Source: Crocinitomicaceae bacterium
GTDB taxonomy: Bacteria; Bacteroidota; Bacteroidia; Flavobacteriales_D; Crocinitomicaceae
Reading direction: 5' to 3'
NCBI GenBank assembly: GCA_016708105.1
Contig: JADJGJ010000001.1
Span: 1-64,000 of the forward strand
Length of the DNA stretch: 64,000 bases
A program made the translations under genes and the position numbers. Of the stretch, positions 8,763 through 18,521 are shown piece after piece; the stretch's first letter is position 1; each line of letters begins with the position of its first letter. Under the pieces are notes generated by a model. It was not told where the DNA came from. It saw only the letters and a program-made list of their open reading frames with translations, and searched no databases.

Positions 8763-10598
8763 ATGAAAAAAGTTTACTTAGCTGCATCTGCACTTTTTGT
8801 TGCAGGTATCGCTGGTGCACAAGTTCAGTCTGAATCAAATCTGAAACATATTGCACCATACACAACTCAGGTTCATCAGGAGCATGTCGCCGGACAAGAC
8901 CGTACTGGTGGTGATCCAATCCCTGGTGGAACAGATAATTTCTCAGCATCTACCAACTGGAACATGCCTGCTGATGCCAACTCACACACTTGGTTTTATG
9001 CAACATCAACTCCAACTGACGTTACTTCTTACATGGGCGCAATGGCATCATCAACTGCGGCAAACGGTTTCTGCGGATTCAATGGTGTTGAGCACTTGCT
9101 TGCAGGTAACGTAGAACCTCAAGATGTAGTTCTTGAATACATTCCTGCAGTTAACTGTACAGCTTATCCTGCAGTTACTTTGAAATTTGAACAACGTTAT
9201 CGTGCTTTCAACTCTGATCAAACTTTTGTTGAAGTTTCAGGTAACAACGGATCAACTTGGACACAATTTGAAATCAACACATCTTATGCAACTAACAGCC
9301 CTGCTGTACAAAATGAGGTGGCTTTGAACATTTCAACTATTGCCGGTGGTCAGTCACAAGTAAAAGTTCGTTTCAGATGGTTTGAAACATCTGGTGACGA
9401 TTCTTATGGTTCTGGTTACGGATGGATGGTTGATGATTTTGGTTTGTATGAAGCGTATAGCTATGACCAAGAATTAACTGCTGTTTATGCTCGTTCTGGA
9501 GTTGTTTATGATCCAGGGTTGGATTATTATTTGATTCCAACTTCACAAATTACTGCTATTGAATTCTCAGGTAAAAGAACTAACCAAGGTGCCTTTGCTC
9601 AACCGGGTGCTAAATTGAATGTTGAGGTTACTAAAGGTGGTGTAGTTTATTCAGGTACTTCTACTCCTGGTTCTATGGCTTTTGGTGCTTCTGATTCTGT
9701 TGGATGTACTACTACTTTCACGCCAGCTGCCGGTACAGGGGTTTATGACATTACTTATTGGGTAGATCAAACCAACCCTGAAGATGTAACAACCAATGAC
9801 ACTATGTATGGTTTTATTGAAGTAACTGACTGGGAATATTCACGTGATAATGGTGATGTGAGCGGTTCAATTGAGGCGGTATCTTCAAATCCTGAAGGTG
9901 TTTTAATGATTGGTAACGTGTTTGAAATTTTTGGTGATGCTACCATTTCAAAAATTCAAATTGGTATTGCTGATGAAGGTTCTAGCGAAGGTCAATTGAT
10001 CTATGCACAAGTGTACAAATTTGACGGTACTGATTATATCTATGTTGAAGGCACTGATGACTATACAGTTCAAGCTGGTGACTTAGGTATGTTGATTTCT
10101 ATTCCTTTGAACGCATGTTTGGATGTTACTACCGGTGATGACTTGTTAATTGTTGCTGGTCACTATGGTGGAACTGACCCTGTAGATTTCTATATGGCAC
10201 AAGGAACTGATGAAGGAACAGTATTAGGTTATATTGACGGAAGTGCTTTCTATCTTTCATCTCCTCAAGCTATCATTGTTCGTGCTGACATGACTGATCC
10301 TTGCGATATCGGATTTGATGAAATCACAGTAGACAATTTCTCAATTGGTCAAAACGTACCAAACCCATTCAATAATACTTCAACTATTGCTTATACATTG
10401 AATGAAGGTGCTTATGTAACTGTAACAATCACTGATGTAACCGGAAAAGTAATCCAAACTATCGTTCCTGGTAACCAGGCTGCAGGTAGCTACACAGTAA
10501 CTGTTGATGCTTCTAATATGGCTGAAGGTGTATATTTCTACACATTCACAATTGGTGGCGACACAATGACTAAACAAATGGTTGTTTCAAAAAAATAA
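8763..10598 (+). CDS. secreted T9SS type A cargo protein with MAM/jelly-roll-like domain
   Basis: A 611-residue protein. The signal peptide (about 1-19) ends AGAQ. Residues ~100-235 form a jelly-roll-like domain (YPAVTLKFEQRYRAF... GYGWMVDDFGLYE). This resembles the domain that follows many secreted Bacteroidota peptidases and binds glycan or calcium. The middle consists of beta-sandwich modules. The end is a clear type A sorting domain: NVPNPFNNTSTIAYTL, then GVYFYTFTIGG and KQMVVSKK. No catalytic domain was recognised, so an adhesive or structural role is likely. A good GGAAAAATG start context and its own terminator at 10616 make it a single-gene unit. Confidence 0.82.
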   Translation: MKKVYLAASALFVAGIAGAQVQSESNLKHIAPYTTQVHQEHVAGQDRTGGDPIPGGTDNFSASTNWNMPADANSHTWFYATSTPTDVTSYMGAMASSTAANGFCGFNGVEHLLAGNVEPQDVVLEYIPAVNCTAYPAVTLKFEQRYRAFNSDQTFVEVSGNNGSTWTQFEINTSYATNSPAVQNEVALNISTIAGGQSQVKVRFRWFETSGDDSYGSGYGWMVDDFGLYEAYSYDQELTAVYARSGVVYDPGLDYYLIPTSQITAIEFSGKRTNQGAFAQPGAKLNVEVTKGGVVYSGTSTPGSMAFGASDSVGCTTTFTPAAGTGVYDITYWVDQTNPEDVTTNDTMYGFIEVTDWEYSRDNGDVSGSIEAVSSNPEGVLMIGNVFEIFGDATISKIQIGIADEGSSEGQLIYAQVYKFDGTDYIYVEGTDDYTVQAGDLGMLISIPLNACLDVTTGDDLLIVAGHYGGTDPVDFYMAQGTDEGTVLGYIDGSAFYLSSPQAIIVRADMTDPCDIGFDEITVDNFSIGQNVPNPFNNTSTIAYTLNEGAYVTVTITDVTGKVIQTIVPGNQAAGSYTVTVDASNMAEGVYFYTFTIGGDTMTKQMVVSKK

Positions 10599-10615
10599 TT
10601 GAATAATCAGATATT

Positions 10616-10653
10616 AAAACCTCTCTTGCTTCTGGCGAGAGAGGTTTTTTTTT
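10616..10653 (+). terminator. rho-independent terminator
   Basis: An 11-bp stem (10616-10626 with 10638-10648; core ACCTCTCT/AGAGAGGT) with an 11-nt loop, merging into a run of nine T. It lies 18 bp after the T9SS cargo gene. Confidence 0.85.
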
Positions 10654-10678
10654 GCGCTGAAATTTGTAACTTGGCGTC

Positions 10679-11239
10679 ATGAGTTCAAAACTAATTACCG
10701 TTTGTCTTGTCTTGCTGTGCAGTTTTTATATGAGCGCATGCGCAAAAGAAAATCAAACGAATAATCCATTTGATGTGTACAAATTCCCAATGAAGAATAG
10801 TTTTGTTGCTATATCTCCACTACCCGGCAGAGTTGATCTAGAGGCAGACATGAAAAAAATTGCAGACAATGAAATTACCCATGTGGTTACACTTGTATCA
10901 CAGGAAGAGCTGAACAAGTATAATGTGCCCGCCTTATTAACAAGATTTGATGAAGCGGGTATTGAAGTGTTGCATTCTCCCATTCAGGATTACGGCTTGC
11001 CTGAGCCTGAGCAAATGAAATCTATTCTCACCTGGCTGCACAAGCGCGTAAAGTCTAAGCAAAATGTATTGGTGCATTGCGTGGGTGGTTTGGGTCGCAG
11101 TGGAACAGTAATGGCTGTTTACGCAAAAGCATATCTAGGCAAAAGCGGAGAAGAAGCTATTCAATACGTGAGATCAATTCGCGGACAAGACGCCGTGGAA
11201 ACTGAACAGCAACAAGAGTTTGTAATCAACTGGGAATAA
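10679..11239 (+). CDS. dual-specificity/tyrosine phosphatase-like lipoprotein
   Basis: A 186-residue protein with a lipoprotein-type N terminus: hydrophobic residues 5-18, then a Cys in YMSAC. The rest is a cysteine-based protein phosphatase domain. The P-loop HCVGGLGRSGT gives the C-x5-R-S/T active site, and a general-acid Asp lies upstream in PIQDYGLPEPE. The closest family type is the small CDKN3/DSP-like phosphatase. Cytosolic phosphatases of this type are common; one that appears to be exported is unusual. A TAACTTGG box (one mismatch) sits four bases before the ATG. Substrate unknown. It is convergent with the small gene at 11241. Confidence 0.78.
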   Translation: MSSKLITVCLVLLCSFYMSACAKENQTNNPFDVYKFPMKNSFVAISPLPGRVDLEADMKKIADNEITHVVTLVSQEELNKYNVPALLTRFDEAGIEVLHSPIQDYGLPEPEQMKSILTWLHKRVKSKQNVLVHCVGGLGRSGTVMAVYAKAYLGKSGEEAIQYVRSIRGQDAVETEQQQEFVINWE

Positions 11240-11240
11240 T

Positions 11241-11498
11241 TCAGAATTGTAGATTTTCAAGGGATATAAAATCAGTATATGGTGATAGATTTGCCTTAGC
11301 TTGTAATTCAAGATATCTTTTCTCAAAAACATCTTCATTTTCTGCCGCGTTCAGATACTCCATTCTGTAACGGTCGTAGTTTTTTAACGCAGTTTTTTCA
11401 TCATCTGTCATGGGTAAATCGTCAAAATATTTATCGCGAATATCATTGATTGATACCGGCAGTTGATTGATTTTACTATGTACAGAATCTTTGTTCAC
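11241..11498 (-). CDS. small conserved-looking hypothetical protein
   Basis: An 85-residue, highly charged, mostly helical protein with no signal peptide or membrane segment. It contains DIRDKYFDDLPMTDDEKTAL and a YLNAAENEDVFEKRYLELQAK helix. I do not recognise the family. It starts at a GTG (11498), seven bases after an exact -7 promoter box at 11506-11513. This strongly suggests the frame is a real, separately transcribed gene with a very short or absent leader. It is tail-to-tail with the phosphatase lipoprotein. Confidence 0.6.
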   Translation of the reverse strand: MNKDSVHSKINQLPVSINDIRDKYFDDLPMTDDEKTALKNYDRYRMEYLNAAENEDVFEKRYLELQAKANLSPYTDFISLENLQF

Positions 11499-11505
11499 CT
11501 TGTTA

Positions 11506-11513
11506 CAAAGGTA
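11506..11513 (-). promoter_or_regulatory. -7 promoter box TACCTTTG for the small gene at 11498
   Basis: Exact TAnnTTTG match on the minus strand, seven bases upstream of the GTG start. No clear TTTG -33 element is visible. Confidence 0.5.
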
Positions 11514-11668
11514 TAAAATATCTGCCTCTTGAATTTTACGTCATTTTGAAATTTTCACAAGCGTATTGTGTAAAAGCTTACCCTGCAGTGGGATTCATGA
11601 GCTTAAAAATAATCTGAACGTTTCGACAACTAATTTGTACTTTTAGTCAAATCAATTAATTCAGAGGT

Positions 11669-14600
11669 ATGAAACGCCTGCTTTCCATCATCATTGTAAT
11701 GCTTTCAGTAAGCACTGTAATAGCTATTACTTCATCAGCCAGTTCTAAACCAATCTCTACCGGTACTGATCCGGAATTTAAAAAGGAATGGGCTAAGGTA
11801 GATTCATTAGAGCGTAAAGGATTATATCGTATGGCGCTAACTGAGGTTGGGCTAATATTTGATCAAGCTGCAAAAAATCAACAGCACACACAAGTTATTA
11901 AGGCGGTTTTGTATGAGTTGAAATACAATTCATATTTAGAAGAAGATGATTATGTACTTGGAATTTATCGGTTGAATGAATTGGTAGAAAAAGCGCCATC
12001 ACCGTCAAAAGAAATTTTACACTCATTAATAGCTGAGGTTTATTGGGGATATTATTATTCTAATTCATGGAAATTTGCTGATCGTACCAACGTGGTTGAA
12101 ATGGACATCAAAGACGTGCGCACTTGGGATTTAAAACGCATTGCCGAAAAAGTTAGAATGCACTATTTTCTCTCTCTTCAGAACAGAGAGTTGAGTCAGT
12201 CTGAGGACATTTCAAACTATGACGCCATTGCATCATACACGTATGAATCAAATGAAATCAGACCAACTCTTTTTGATTTTCTTGCACACCGCGCGTTAGA
12301 TTTTTTCAAGAACAATACGTTTGCTGTTCCCGGTCCTGCTGAAACTTTTGTGATGGAGGATGAAAAATATTTTGGAAGCAGCTCTACTTTTTTAGGTATT
12401 CAGCCACAAACAAATGATTCACTAAACACACAATTTTTTGCCGTTCTTGTATTGCAAGAGCTCACCAAATTTCATACAGAAAAAGGCAATATAGCTGCCT
12501 TGTTTGAAGTAGATCTTGAGCGTATAAAATTTACCTATAACAAATCTGTTTTATCAAATAAAGATGCACTCTATTATGATGCGCTGAACAGACTCACAAC
12601 AGCGTACGAAAAATTACCTTACGTATCTGAAGCATGGTATGAAATTGCCTTAGTTCATTCAACGCGTGGTGATCAATACAATTATCTTGCTGATACAACA
12701 CATCGCTGGGATAAAAAAGTAGCCGTTGAAATTTGTACTAAAACCATGGCACGATACAAAGACACGTATGGAGCAAATCTTTGCGCTGCATTAAAAAGTG
12801 GAATTGAACAAAAAAATCTTACCCTGCGAGGAGAAGAAGGAATTATCCCTGATACGCCTTCAAAAGTTTTACTTGAATACAAAAATGTAAACAAGGTATA
12901 CATGAAGGTTGCGCCGTATGATTATAAAAAGTATTACAACAATCGTATTGATTATGATAAATTCATCAAAGAACTGCGAGGTATAAAGGGTATTTATTCA
13001 AAAGAAATTGAGATCACTGATCCGGGAGATTATCAAAATCACTCAACTGAATTATTGTTGCCTGAACTCGGCAAAGGTTTTTATTTTGTGATCATCAGTA
13101 CTGACCCATCTTTTGCTGACAGTAAAAATGCATTTGCCTTTATGCCTATGTGGGTTACCAATATTACATATCAAAATCGTACCACAAAAGAAAACAATCA
13201 AATCATGGTATCTGACCGTGCATCAGGTAAACCCATGGTGGGCGCTAAGGTTAATGTAACCTATGAAGAATACAATTATAAATTGCGATTCTATGAGCAA
13301 AAAACACTAGGCAATTTTACTACGGATGAAAATGGTTTAGTTGAGTATCCTTTGGGTGAAGATTACCGCACCTATATGATTTCAGTAACACATAACGGTG
13401 AAGTATATGCGCCAAATCAAGGTATCTACAGCTATAACTATTATTCATACTACGATTACCAGCAAGAGGTGTACACGTATTTTTTTACTGATCGTAAATT
13501 GTATCGTCCGGGGCAACCCATTTATTTCAAAGGTATTTGTGTAAGCTACTCAGGTAAAGACAGAAAAGTACTTGCTGATTATACCAGCAGTGTTGCACTC
13601 TATGATGCAAACGGTCAAGAAATAAAAAGACAAGATTTCACAACAAACAAATTTGGTTCTTTTGAAGGTACGTTCAATGCTCCGTATGATGTGCTTACCG
13701 GCAACATGACTATTTCAAACAGTTCAGGTTCTGCTTATTTCAGAGTGGAAGAATATAAGCGTCCGAAATTTGAAGTAACCATGAATCCGGTTGAGGGCGA
13801 AGTAAAAGTGAATGAGCCGGTAACTGTAACAGGCTTTGCTCAGGCTTATGCCGGCAACAGATTGGATGGCGCTGATGTCAAATATCGTATTACACGTACT
13901 ACCGGTTTCAGTTGGTCATACTACTCTTATTGGTATTGGTGGAGACCATACTATCAGCCAAAAGAAATTCAACATGGTGACATGGTAACAGATGATAATG
14001 GAGAATTTAAAATCACCTTCAATGCTTTGCCTGATAAAGAAGTTGATCCAAAAAATCTGCCTTTGTTCACATATACTGTTTACGTTGATGTCACAGATAT
14101 TAATGGTGAAACGCATACTACATCAACCAGTTTTGTGGTGGGCTATCAAAGTCTGCAACTGGGCAATAACTGGTCGGCAGATATGAATAATGAAGATGAT
14201 CATTTCATTCGTCTTTCAGCAACAAATTTGAATGGTCAGAAAATTCCTGCTCAAGGAAAAATCACTGTTTCAAAATTGCAAATGCCTGATCGTCCGTTCT
14301 ACAATAGATTGTGGCAACAGCCGGATATGCAGACTATTTCAGAGATCGAATTCAAAAAACTTTTTCCAAATGAACAATTCAAAAATGAAAGTGATTTCTA
14401 TACCTGGAAAGAGGAGAAAACTGTTTTTGAAACAAACTTTAACACCAAAGAAACGGATAGTATTGTTATTGCAAACTATAAAACATGGACGCCTGGCGTA
14501 TACAAATACTCGGCTGTGGCAAAAGATAAAAATGGTATTGAAGTGAAGGATGAATATTATTTTACTGTATATAATCCATCTTCATCTACAGCACCAAAGA

Positions 14601-17600
14601 ACGATGTATTGTGGGTAAAAAATGTACAAAACACGGCGCAACCTGGTGAAACAGTTGATGTACTCATTAGCTCTAAAGAAAAAGATTTGTCTGTTTTTTA
14701 TGATGTGGAAGTGCAGAATAAAATTGTTGAAAGCAAACGAATCACGCTGAATGATGAGCAGAAAAAACTTTCTTTCACGGTAACAGAAGAGCACAGAGGA
14801 AACTTCACGATTCACTTCACTGCCATCAAAAACAATCGTAAATTTTCTTCTAGCATTACTGTTGTTGTGCCTTATACCAACAAAGAACTTGATTTGTCTT
14901 TCTCAACTTTCAGAAACAAACTTTTACCCGGCGCAGAAGAAGAGTGGACACTGACCATCAAAAACAGAAAAGGAAGTGCTGAGCAAGCTGAATTATTGGC
15001 GACACTCTATGATGCTAGTCTAGATCAACTCTATACACCAAATTCATTTTACATGAGTATATGGCAGAGCTATTATGGATCAATGTACTGGGGAGAACCA
15101 GAAGGAATGCAATCTACAATGGCATACAATATCAACTATTATTGGAATGACTATGTAAACTATCCGTATCGCTATTTCCCAACACTGAATTATCATGGTT
15201 TCAACGCGTACTATTATGGTCGCTATTATTACTACGGTTATTATGAAGACGGTGATTATTCGTTGGATGCTGTATCCATTCAGACTAAAGAAGAAGGAGG
15301 TGGACGCCGAGACAACGAACGCAGCAAAGACAATAAAAACATGGAATTGTCAGAAGCTGAAGCTCCAATGGATGCCCCTGCAGGAGGTGCTTTATTTAGC
15401 ACAACAGGAGCAAGTGGTGTAACAGCAAATGAACAAACCTTGAGTGGTGAAATGCAACAAATGCCGGTGCAAGGCAATGATGGAAAATTGATGGATCTTT
15501 CAAATGTATCTACGCGAGCTAATTTCAATGAAACGGCATTCTTTTATCCTCAGTTGACTACTGATGCAAATGGAGATGTCAAAATAAAATTCACCATTCC
15601 TGAATCACTCACTAAATGGAAATTCTTGGGTATGGCGCATACTACTGATTTGAAAGTTGGCACCATTCAAGAGGAGGTTGTGACGCAGAAAGATTTAATG
15701 GTTGTGCCTAATGCACCTCGCTTTTTCAGAGAGGGAGATAAAATTGTTTTCTCAGCAAAAATTTCAAACATCAGCAAAGAAAATTTAAGTGGTCGTGTAC
15801 AACTTGATTTGTTAAATCCGTTTGACGAATCATTATTGAATGAGCAGTTCAAACATAAAGAGGTGCAGTTGCCGTTCAGTGTTGAAGCCGGAAAGAGTAC
15901 CGTGGTTTCATGGTCTTTGGAAGTGCCTTATGCGGTAAGCGCGGTGAAATATAAAATTGTTGCCGCCGCAAATAATTTCTCTGACGGTGAAGAAAATGTT
16001 GTGCCTATTCTGTCAAACCGCATGTTGGTTACTGAAGCAATGCCAATGCCATTACGAGGTAATCAAAGCAGAACATTTAAGTTTGAAAAACTACTCAACA
16101 ATAAGAGTAAAACACTCAAACATCACAGGTATACATTGGAATTTACATCTAATCCCGCATGGTATGCAATTCAGGCTATGCCTTATATGATGGAGTATCC
16201 GTATGAATGTGCTGAGCAAACTTTTACTAGGTATTATTCTAATGCAATAGCCTCACACATCATGAATTCAAATCCAAAAATTAAGGAAGTAATTGAGGCA
16301 TGGGGTGAAAATTCGCCGGATGCATTTTTATCAAATCTTCAAAAAAATGAAGAATTAAAATCTGTGATATTACAAGAAACACCATGGGTACTTGATGCGC
16401 AGAATGAAGAACAGAGCAAACGTAACTTAGCCGTATTGCTTGATATGGAGCGTATGTCACGTGAGCTAGATAAAGCCTTGACTAAGGTGATTAAAGCACA
16501 ATCAGTAAACGGAGGCTGGCCTTGGTTTCCGGGCATGCCTGAAAACCGGTATATCACACAACATATCATTACCGGTATGGGACATTTGGATCATCTTGGA
16601 ATAAAAGATGTAAAAGAAAATCACAAAGTATGGCAGATGGTGAAAAAAGGAGTTGACTATTTGGATGGAGAAATTGTGCGTGACTATGTCTACATAAAAA
16701 AATGGGATCCAAACTATCTAGAGAATCAACATTTGGGATATACGCAAATTCAATATCTCTATGCGCGTTCATACTTTCCGCAACTTGGCATGAATAAAGC
16801 AACGGAAGAAGCGGTGGGATATTTTAAAGATCAGGCGGTGAAATTCTGGCTCAATTTTAATGTGTATGCAAAAGGAATGATTGCTCTTGCGGCGCATCGT
16901 TTTGAAATGAAAGAATTGTCAACTGATATTGTAAAATCATTGAAAGATAATGCCATTCGTCATGATGAATTTGGTATGTATTGGAAAGAATATCAGATAG
17001 GCTGGTATTGGTATGAGGCGCCAATTGAAACGCAGGCGCTTATGATAGAAATGTTTGATGAAGTAACAGATGATCAAGAAACGGTTGAAGAATTAAAAAT
17101 CTGGTTGCTGAAACAAAAACAAACAACCAACTGGAAAACCACCAAACAAACAACAGAAGCCGTTTATGCTTTATTATTAAAGGGATCAGACTTATTGGCA
17201 GACGATTCATTTGTAGAAATCACAGTGGGTGGCCGTCCAATTGAATATGTAACAAATGCCGATGGCACAGATCCTTATAAAGTAGAAGCACAAGAAGGAA
17301 CCGGTTATATCAAAACATCTTGGGCAAATGATGCAATCAAAGAAAATATGGGCGAAATTACCTTGAAGAAAAATAGCAAAGGCATTGCTTGGGGCGCCGC
17401 ATATTGGCAGTATTTTGAAGATTTGGATAAAATTACATTTGCTGAAACCCCACTGAGTTTGCAAAAACAGTTATTCTTGGTTGAGGTTACAAATAGTGGA
17501 GAAGTACTCAAACCAATCAACGATAAAAATGTACTACATGTGGGAGATAAAATAAGATGCAGAATAGAATTGCGCACTGACAGAAATTTGGAATACGTGC

Positions 17601-17869
17601 ACATGAAAGACATGCGTGCTTCAGGTTTTGAGCCGGTTAATGTATTGTCCATGTATAAATGGCAAGATGGTTTAGGATATTATGAAGCCACAAAAGATGC
17701 CGCAACAAACTTCTTCTTTGATTACATTCCAAAAGGAACTTACGTGTTTGAATATGACATGAAAGTGCAACACAAAGGAGATTTTTCAAATGGAATTACC
17801 ACCATTCAATGTATGTATGCCCCTGAGTTTACCTCGCATTCTGAGGGGATTCGGGTGGTTGTGGAATGA
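11669..17869 (+). CDS. bacterial alpha-2-macroglobulin family protein
   Basis: A 2066-residue exported protein with a signal peptide (about 1-27). The N-terminal ~400 residues are helical and TPR-like. Macroglobulin (MG) beta domains follow, including an MG2 'YFFTDRKLYRPGQPIYFKG' region. The thioester motif Cys-Ala-Glu-Gln is at residues 1514-1517 (PYECAEQTF), inside the helical TED domain. A variable Tyr/Gly-rich, then Glu/Arg-rich segment (about 1150-1270) sits where a bait region is expected. By family it traps proteases through proteolysis of the bait and covalent thioester capture in the periplasm or at the cell surface. There is no adjacent pbpC, unlike in the enterobacterial arrangement. 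No T9SS end is seen. Confidence 0.92.
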   Translation: MKRLLSIIIVMLSVSTVIAITSSASSKPISTGTDPEFKKEWAKVDSLERKGLYRMALTEVGLIFDQAAKNQQHTQVIKAVLYELKYNSYLEEDDYVLGIYRLNELVEKAPSPSKEILHSLIAEVYWGYYYSNSWKFADRTNVVEMDIKDVRTWDLKRIAEKVRMHYFLSLQNRELSQSEDISNYDAIASYTYESNEIRPTLFDFLAHRALDFFKNNTFAVPGPAETFVMEDEKYFGSSSTFLGIQPQTNDSLNTQFFAVLVLQELTKFHTEKGNIAALFEVDLERIKFTYNKSVLSNKDALYYDALNRLTTAYEKLPYVSEAWYEIALVHSTRGDQYNYLADTTHRWDKKVAVEICTKTMARYKDTYGANLCAALKSGIEQKNLTLRGEEGIIPDTPSKVLLEYKNVNKVYMKVAPYDYKKYYNNRIDYDKFIKELRGIKGIYSKEIEITDPGDYQNHSTELLLPELGKGFYFVIISTDPSFADSKNAFAFMPMWVTNITYQNRTTKENNQIMVSDRASGKPMVGAKVNVTYEEYNYKLRFYEQKTLGNFTTDENGLVEYPLGEDYRTYMISVTHNGEVYAPNQGIYSYNYYSYYDYQQEVYTYFFTDRKLYRPGQPIYFKGICVSYSGKDRKVLADYTSSVALYDANGQEIKRQDFTTNKFGSFEGTFNAPYDVLTGNMTISNSSGSAYFRVEEYKRPKFEVTMNPVEGEVKVNEPVTVTGFAQAYAGNRLDGADVKYRITRTTGFSWSYYSYWYWWRPYYQPKEIQHGDMVTDDNGEFKITFNALPDKEVDPKNLPLFTYTVYVDVTDINGETHTTSTSFVVGYQSLQLGNNWSADMNNEDDHFIRLSATNLNGQKIPAQGKITVSKLQMPDRPFYNRLWQQPDMQTISEIEFKKLFPNEQFKNESDFYTWKEEKTVFETNFNTKETDSIVIANYKTWTPGVYKYSAVAKDKNGIEVKDEYYFTVYNPSSSTAPKNDVLWVKNVQNTAQPGETVDVLISSKEKDLSVFYDVEVQNKIVESKRITLNDEQKKLSFTVTEEHRGNFTIHFTAIKNNRKFSSSITVVVPYTNKELDLSFSTFRNKLLPGAEEEWTLTIKNRKGSAEQAELLATLYDASLDQLYTPNSFYMSIWQSYYGSMYWGEPEGMQSTMAYNINYYWNDYVNYPYRYFPTLNYHGFNAYYYGRYYYYGYYEDGDYSLDAVSIQTKEEGGGRRDNERSKDNKNMELSEAEAPMDAPAGGALFSTTGASGVTANEQTLSGEMQQMPVQGNDGKLMDLSNVSTRANFNETAFFYPQLTTDANGDVKIKFTIPESLTKWKFLGMAHTTDLKVGTIQEEVVTQKDLMVVPNAPRFFREGDKIVFSAKISNISKENLSGRVQLDLLNPFDESLLNEQFKHKEVQLPFSVEAGKSTVVSWSLEVPYAVSAVKYKIVAAANNFSDGEENVVPILSNRMLVTEAMPMPLRGNQSRTFKFEKLLNNKSKTLKHHRYTLEFTSNPAWYAIQAMPYMMEYPYECAEQTFTRYYSNAIASHIMNSNPKIKEVIEAWGENSPDAFLSNLQKNEELKSVILQETPWVLDAQNEEQSKRNLAVLLDMERMSRELDKALTKVIKAQSVNGGWPWFPGMPENRYITQHIITGMGHLDHLGIKDVKENHKVWQMVKKGVDYLDGEIVRDYVYIKKWDPNYLENQHLGYTQIQYLYARSYFPQLGMNKATEEAVGYFKDQAVKFWLNFNVYAKGMIALAAHRFEMKELSTDIVKSLKDNAIRHDEFGMYWKEYQIGWYWYEAPIETQALMIEMFDEVTDDQETVEELKIWLLKQKQTTNWKTTKQTTEAVYALLLKGSDLLADDSFVEITVGGRPIEYVTNADGTDPYKVEAQEGTGYIKTSWANDAIKENMGEITLKKNSKGIAWGAAYWQYFEDLDKITFAETPLSLQKQLFLVEVTNSGEVLKPINDKNVLHVGDKIRCRIELRTDRNLEYVHMKDMRASGFEPVNVLSMYKWQDGLGYYEATKDAATNFFFDYIPKGTYVFEYDMKVQHKGDFSNGITTIQCMYAPEFTSHSEGIRVVVE

Positions 17870-17873
17870 TGTC

Positions 17874-17907
17874 ATCATAGGGGCGGAATTTATTTCGCCC
17901 CCATGAT
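17874..17907 (+). terminator. long hairpin after the alpha-2-macroglobulin gene
   Basis: A 12-bp stem (17874-17885 with 17896-17907; core GGGGCG/CGCCCC) with one A-C mismatch and three further possible pairs in the loop, starting 5 bp after the stop. No T-run follows, so it may end transcription inefficiently or stabilise the mRNA 3' end. Confidence 0.5.
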
Positions 17908-17948
17908 AACACGGAATAAATTTCTAAATTCACGCCATTATAAATTTC

Positions 17949-18215
17949 ATGACCAACAACGACATCCTCAAAAAATTGCGTGTAGCGCTGAAACTCACTA
18001 ATAAAGACATTGTACACATTTGTTCGCTGGTTGATTTCAGAGTGAGCGAAAGTGAGCTTGGCGCTTTGTTCAGAAGAGAAGATCATCCGAAGTATAAAAA
18101 TTGCGGTGACCAAATTTTGCGAAATTTTTTAAACGGCCTAGTCATTCATTTACGCGGACCCATGCCGGAAAAAAAATCTGGAAATACTGAAGATGATTCT
18201 GATGAAAATGAATGA
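17949..18215 (+). CDS. single-repeat DUF1456 (YehS-like) protein
   Basis: An 88-residue protein. Its NNDILKKLRVALKLTNKDIVHIC start and the LGALFRREDHPKYKNCGDQILRNFLNGLVIHLRG end match one DUF1456 repeat, as in E. coli YehS, which has two such repeats in ~156 residues. Here only one repeat is followed by an acidic tail. The repeat is predicted helical and may be a helix-turn-helix-like or protein-binding module; its function is unknown. The frame is terminated normally, so the short form is probably not a truncation. Confidence 0.75.
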   Translation: MTNNDILKKLRVALKLTNKDIVHICSLVDFRVSESELGALFRREDHPKYKNCGDQILRNFLNGLVIHLRGPMPEKKSGNTEDDSDENE

Positions 18216-18521
18216 GCACATCTGAACACATAGAGAAAAGCAAGGCGTCAAGAATTTGAATTGTGTTCAATGCAGAAAATGATATTGGAGTTGAACCAGT
18301 TGAATCCGTATTGACAACATGAATATTTTAGTAATATTCCATCGTGTATATTGAAATAGCAAAGGGATTAATTAGTGTAGTCCGGGTTCAGTTATCGTAA
18401 TTCTGTCAATATCTATTTCCAACAAAAAATACTCCTTTTTCGAAAGGTTGAGAATTGTTTGAAGATTATCAGAAAAAATTTTTAGCAAAGTATCATTGGA
18501 AACATTTCCAAGATTTATTTT

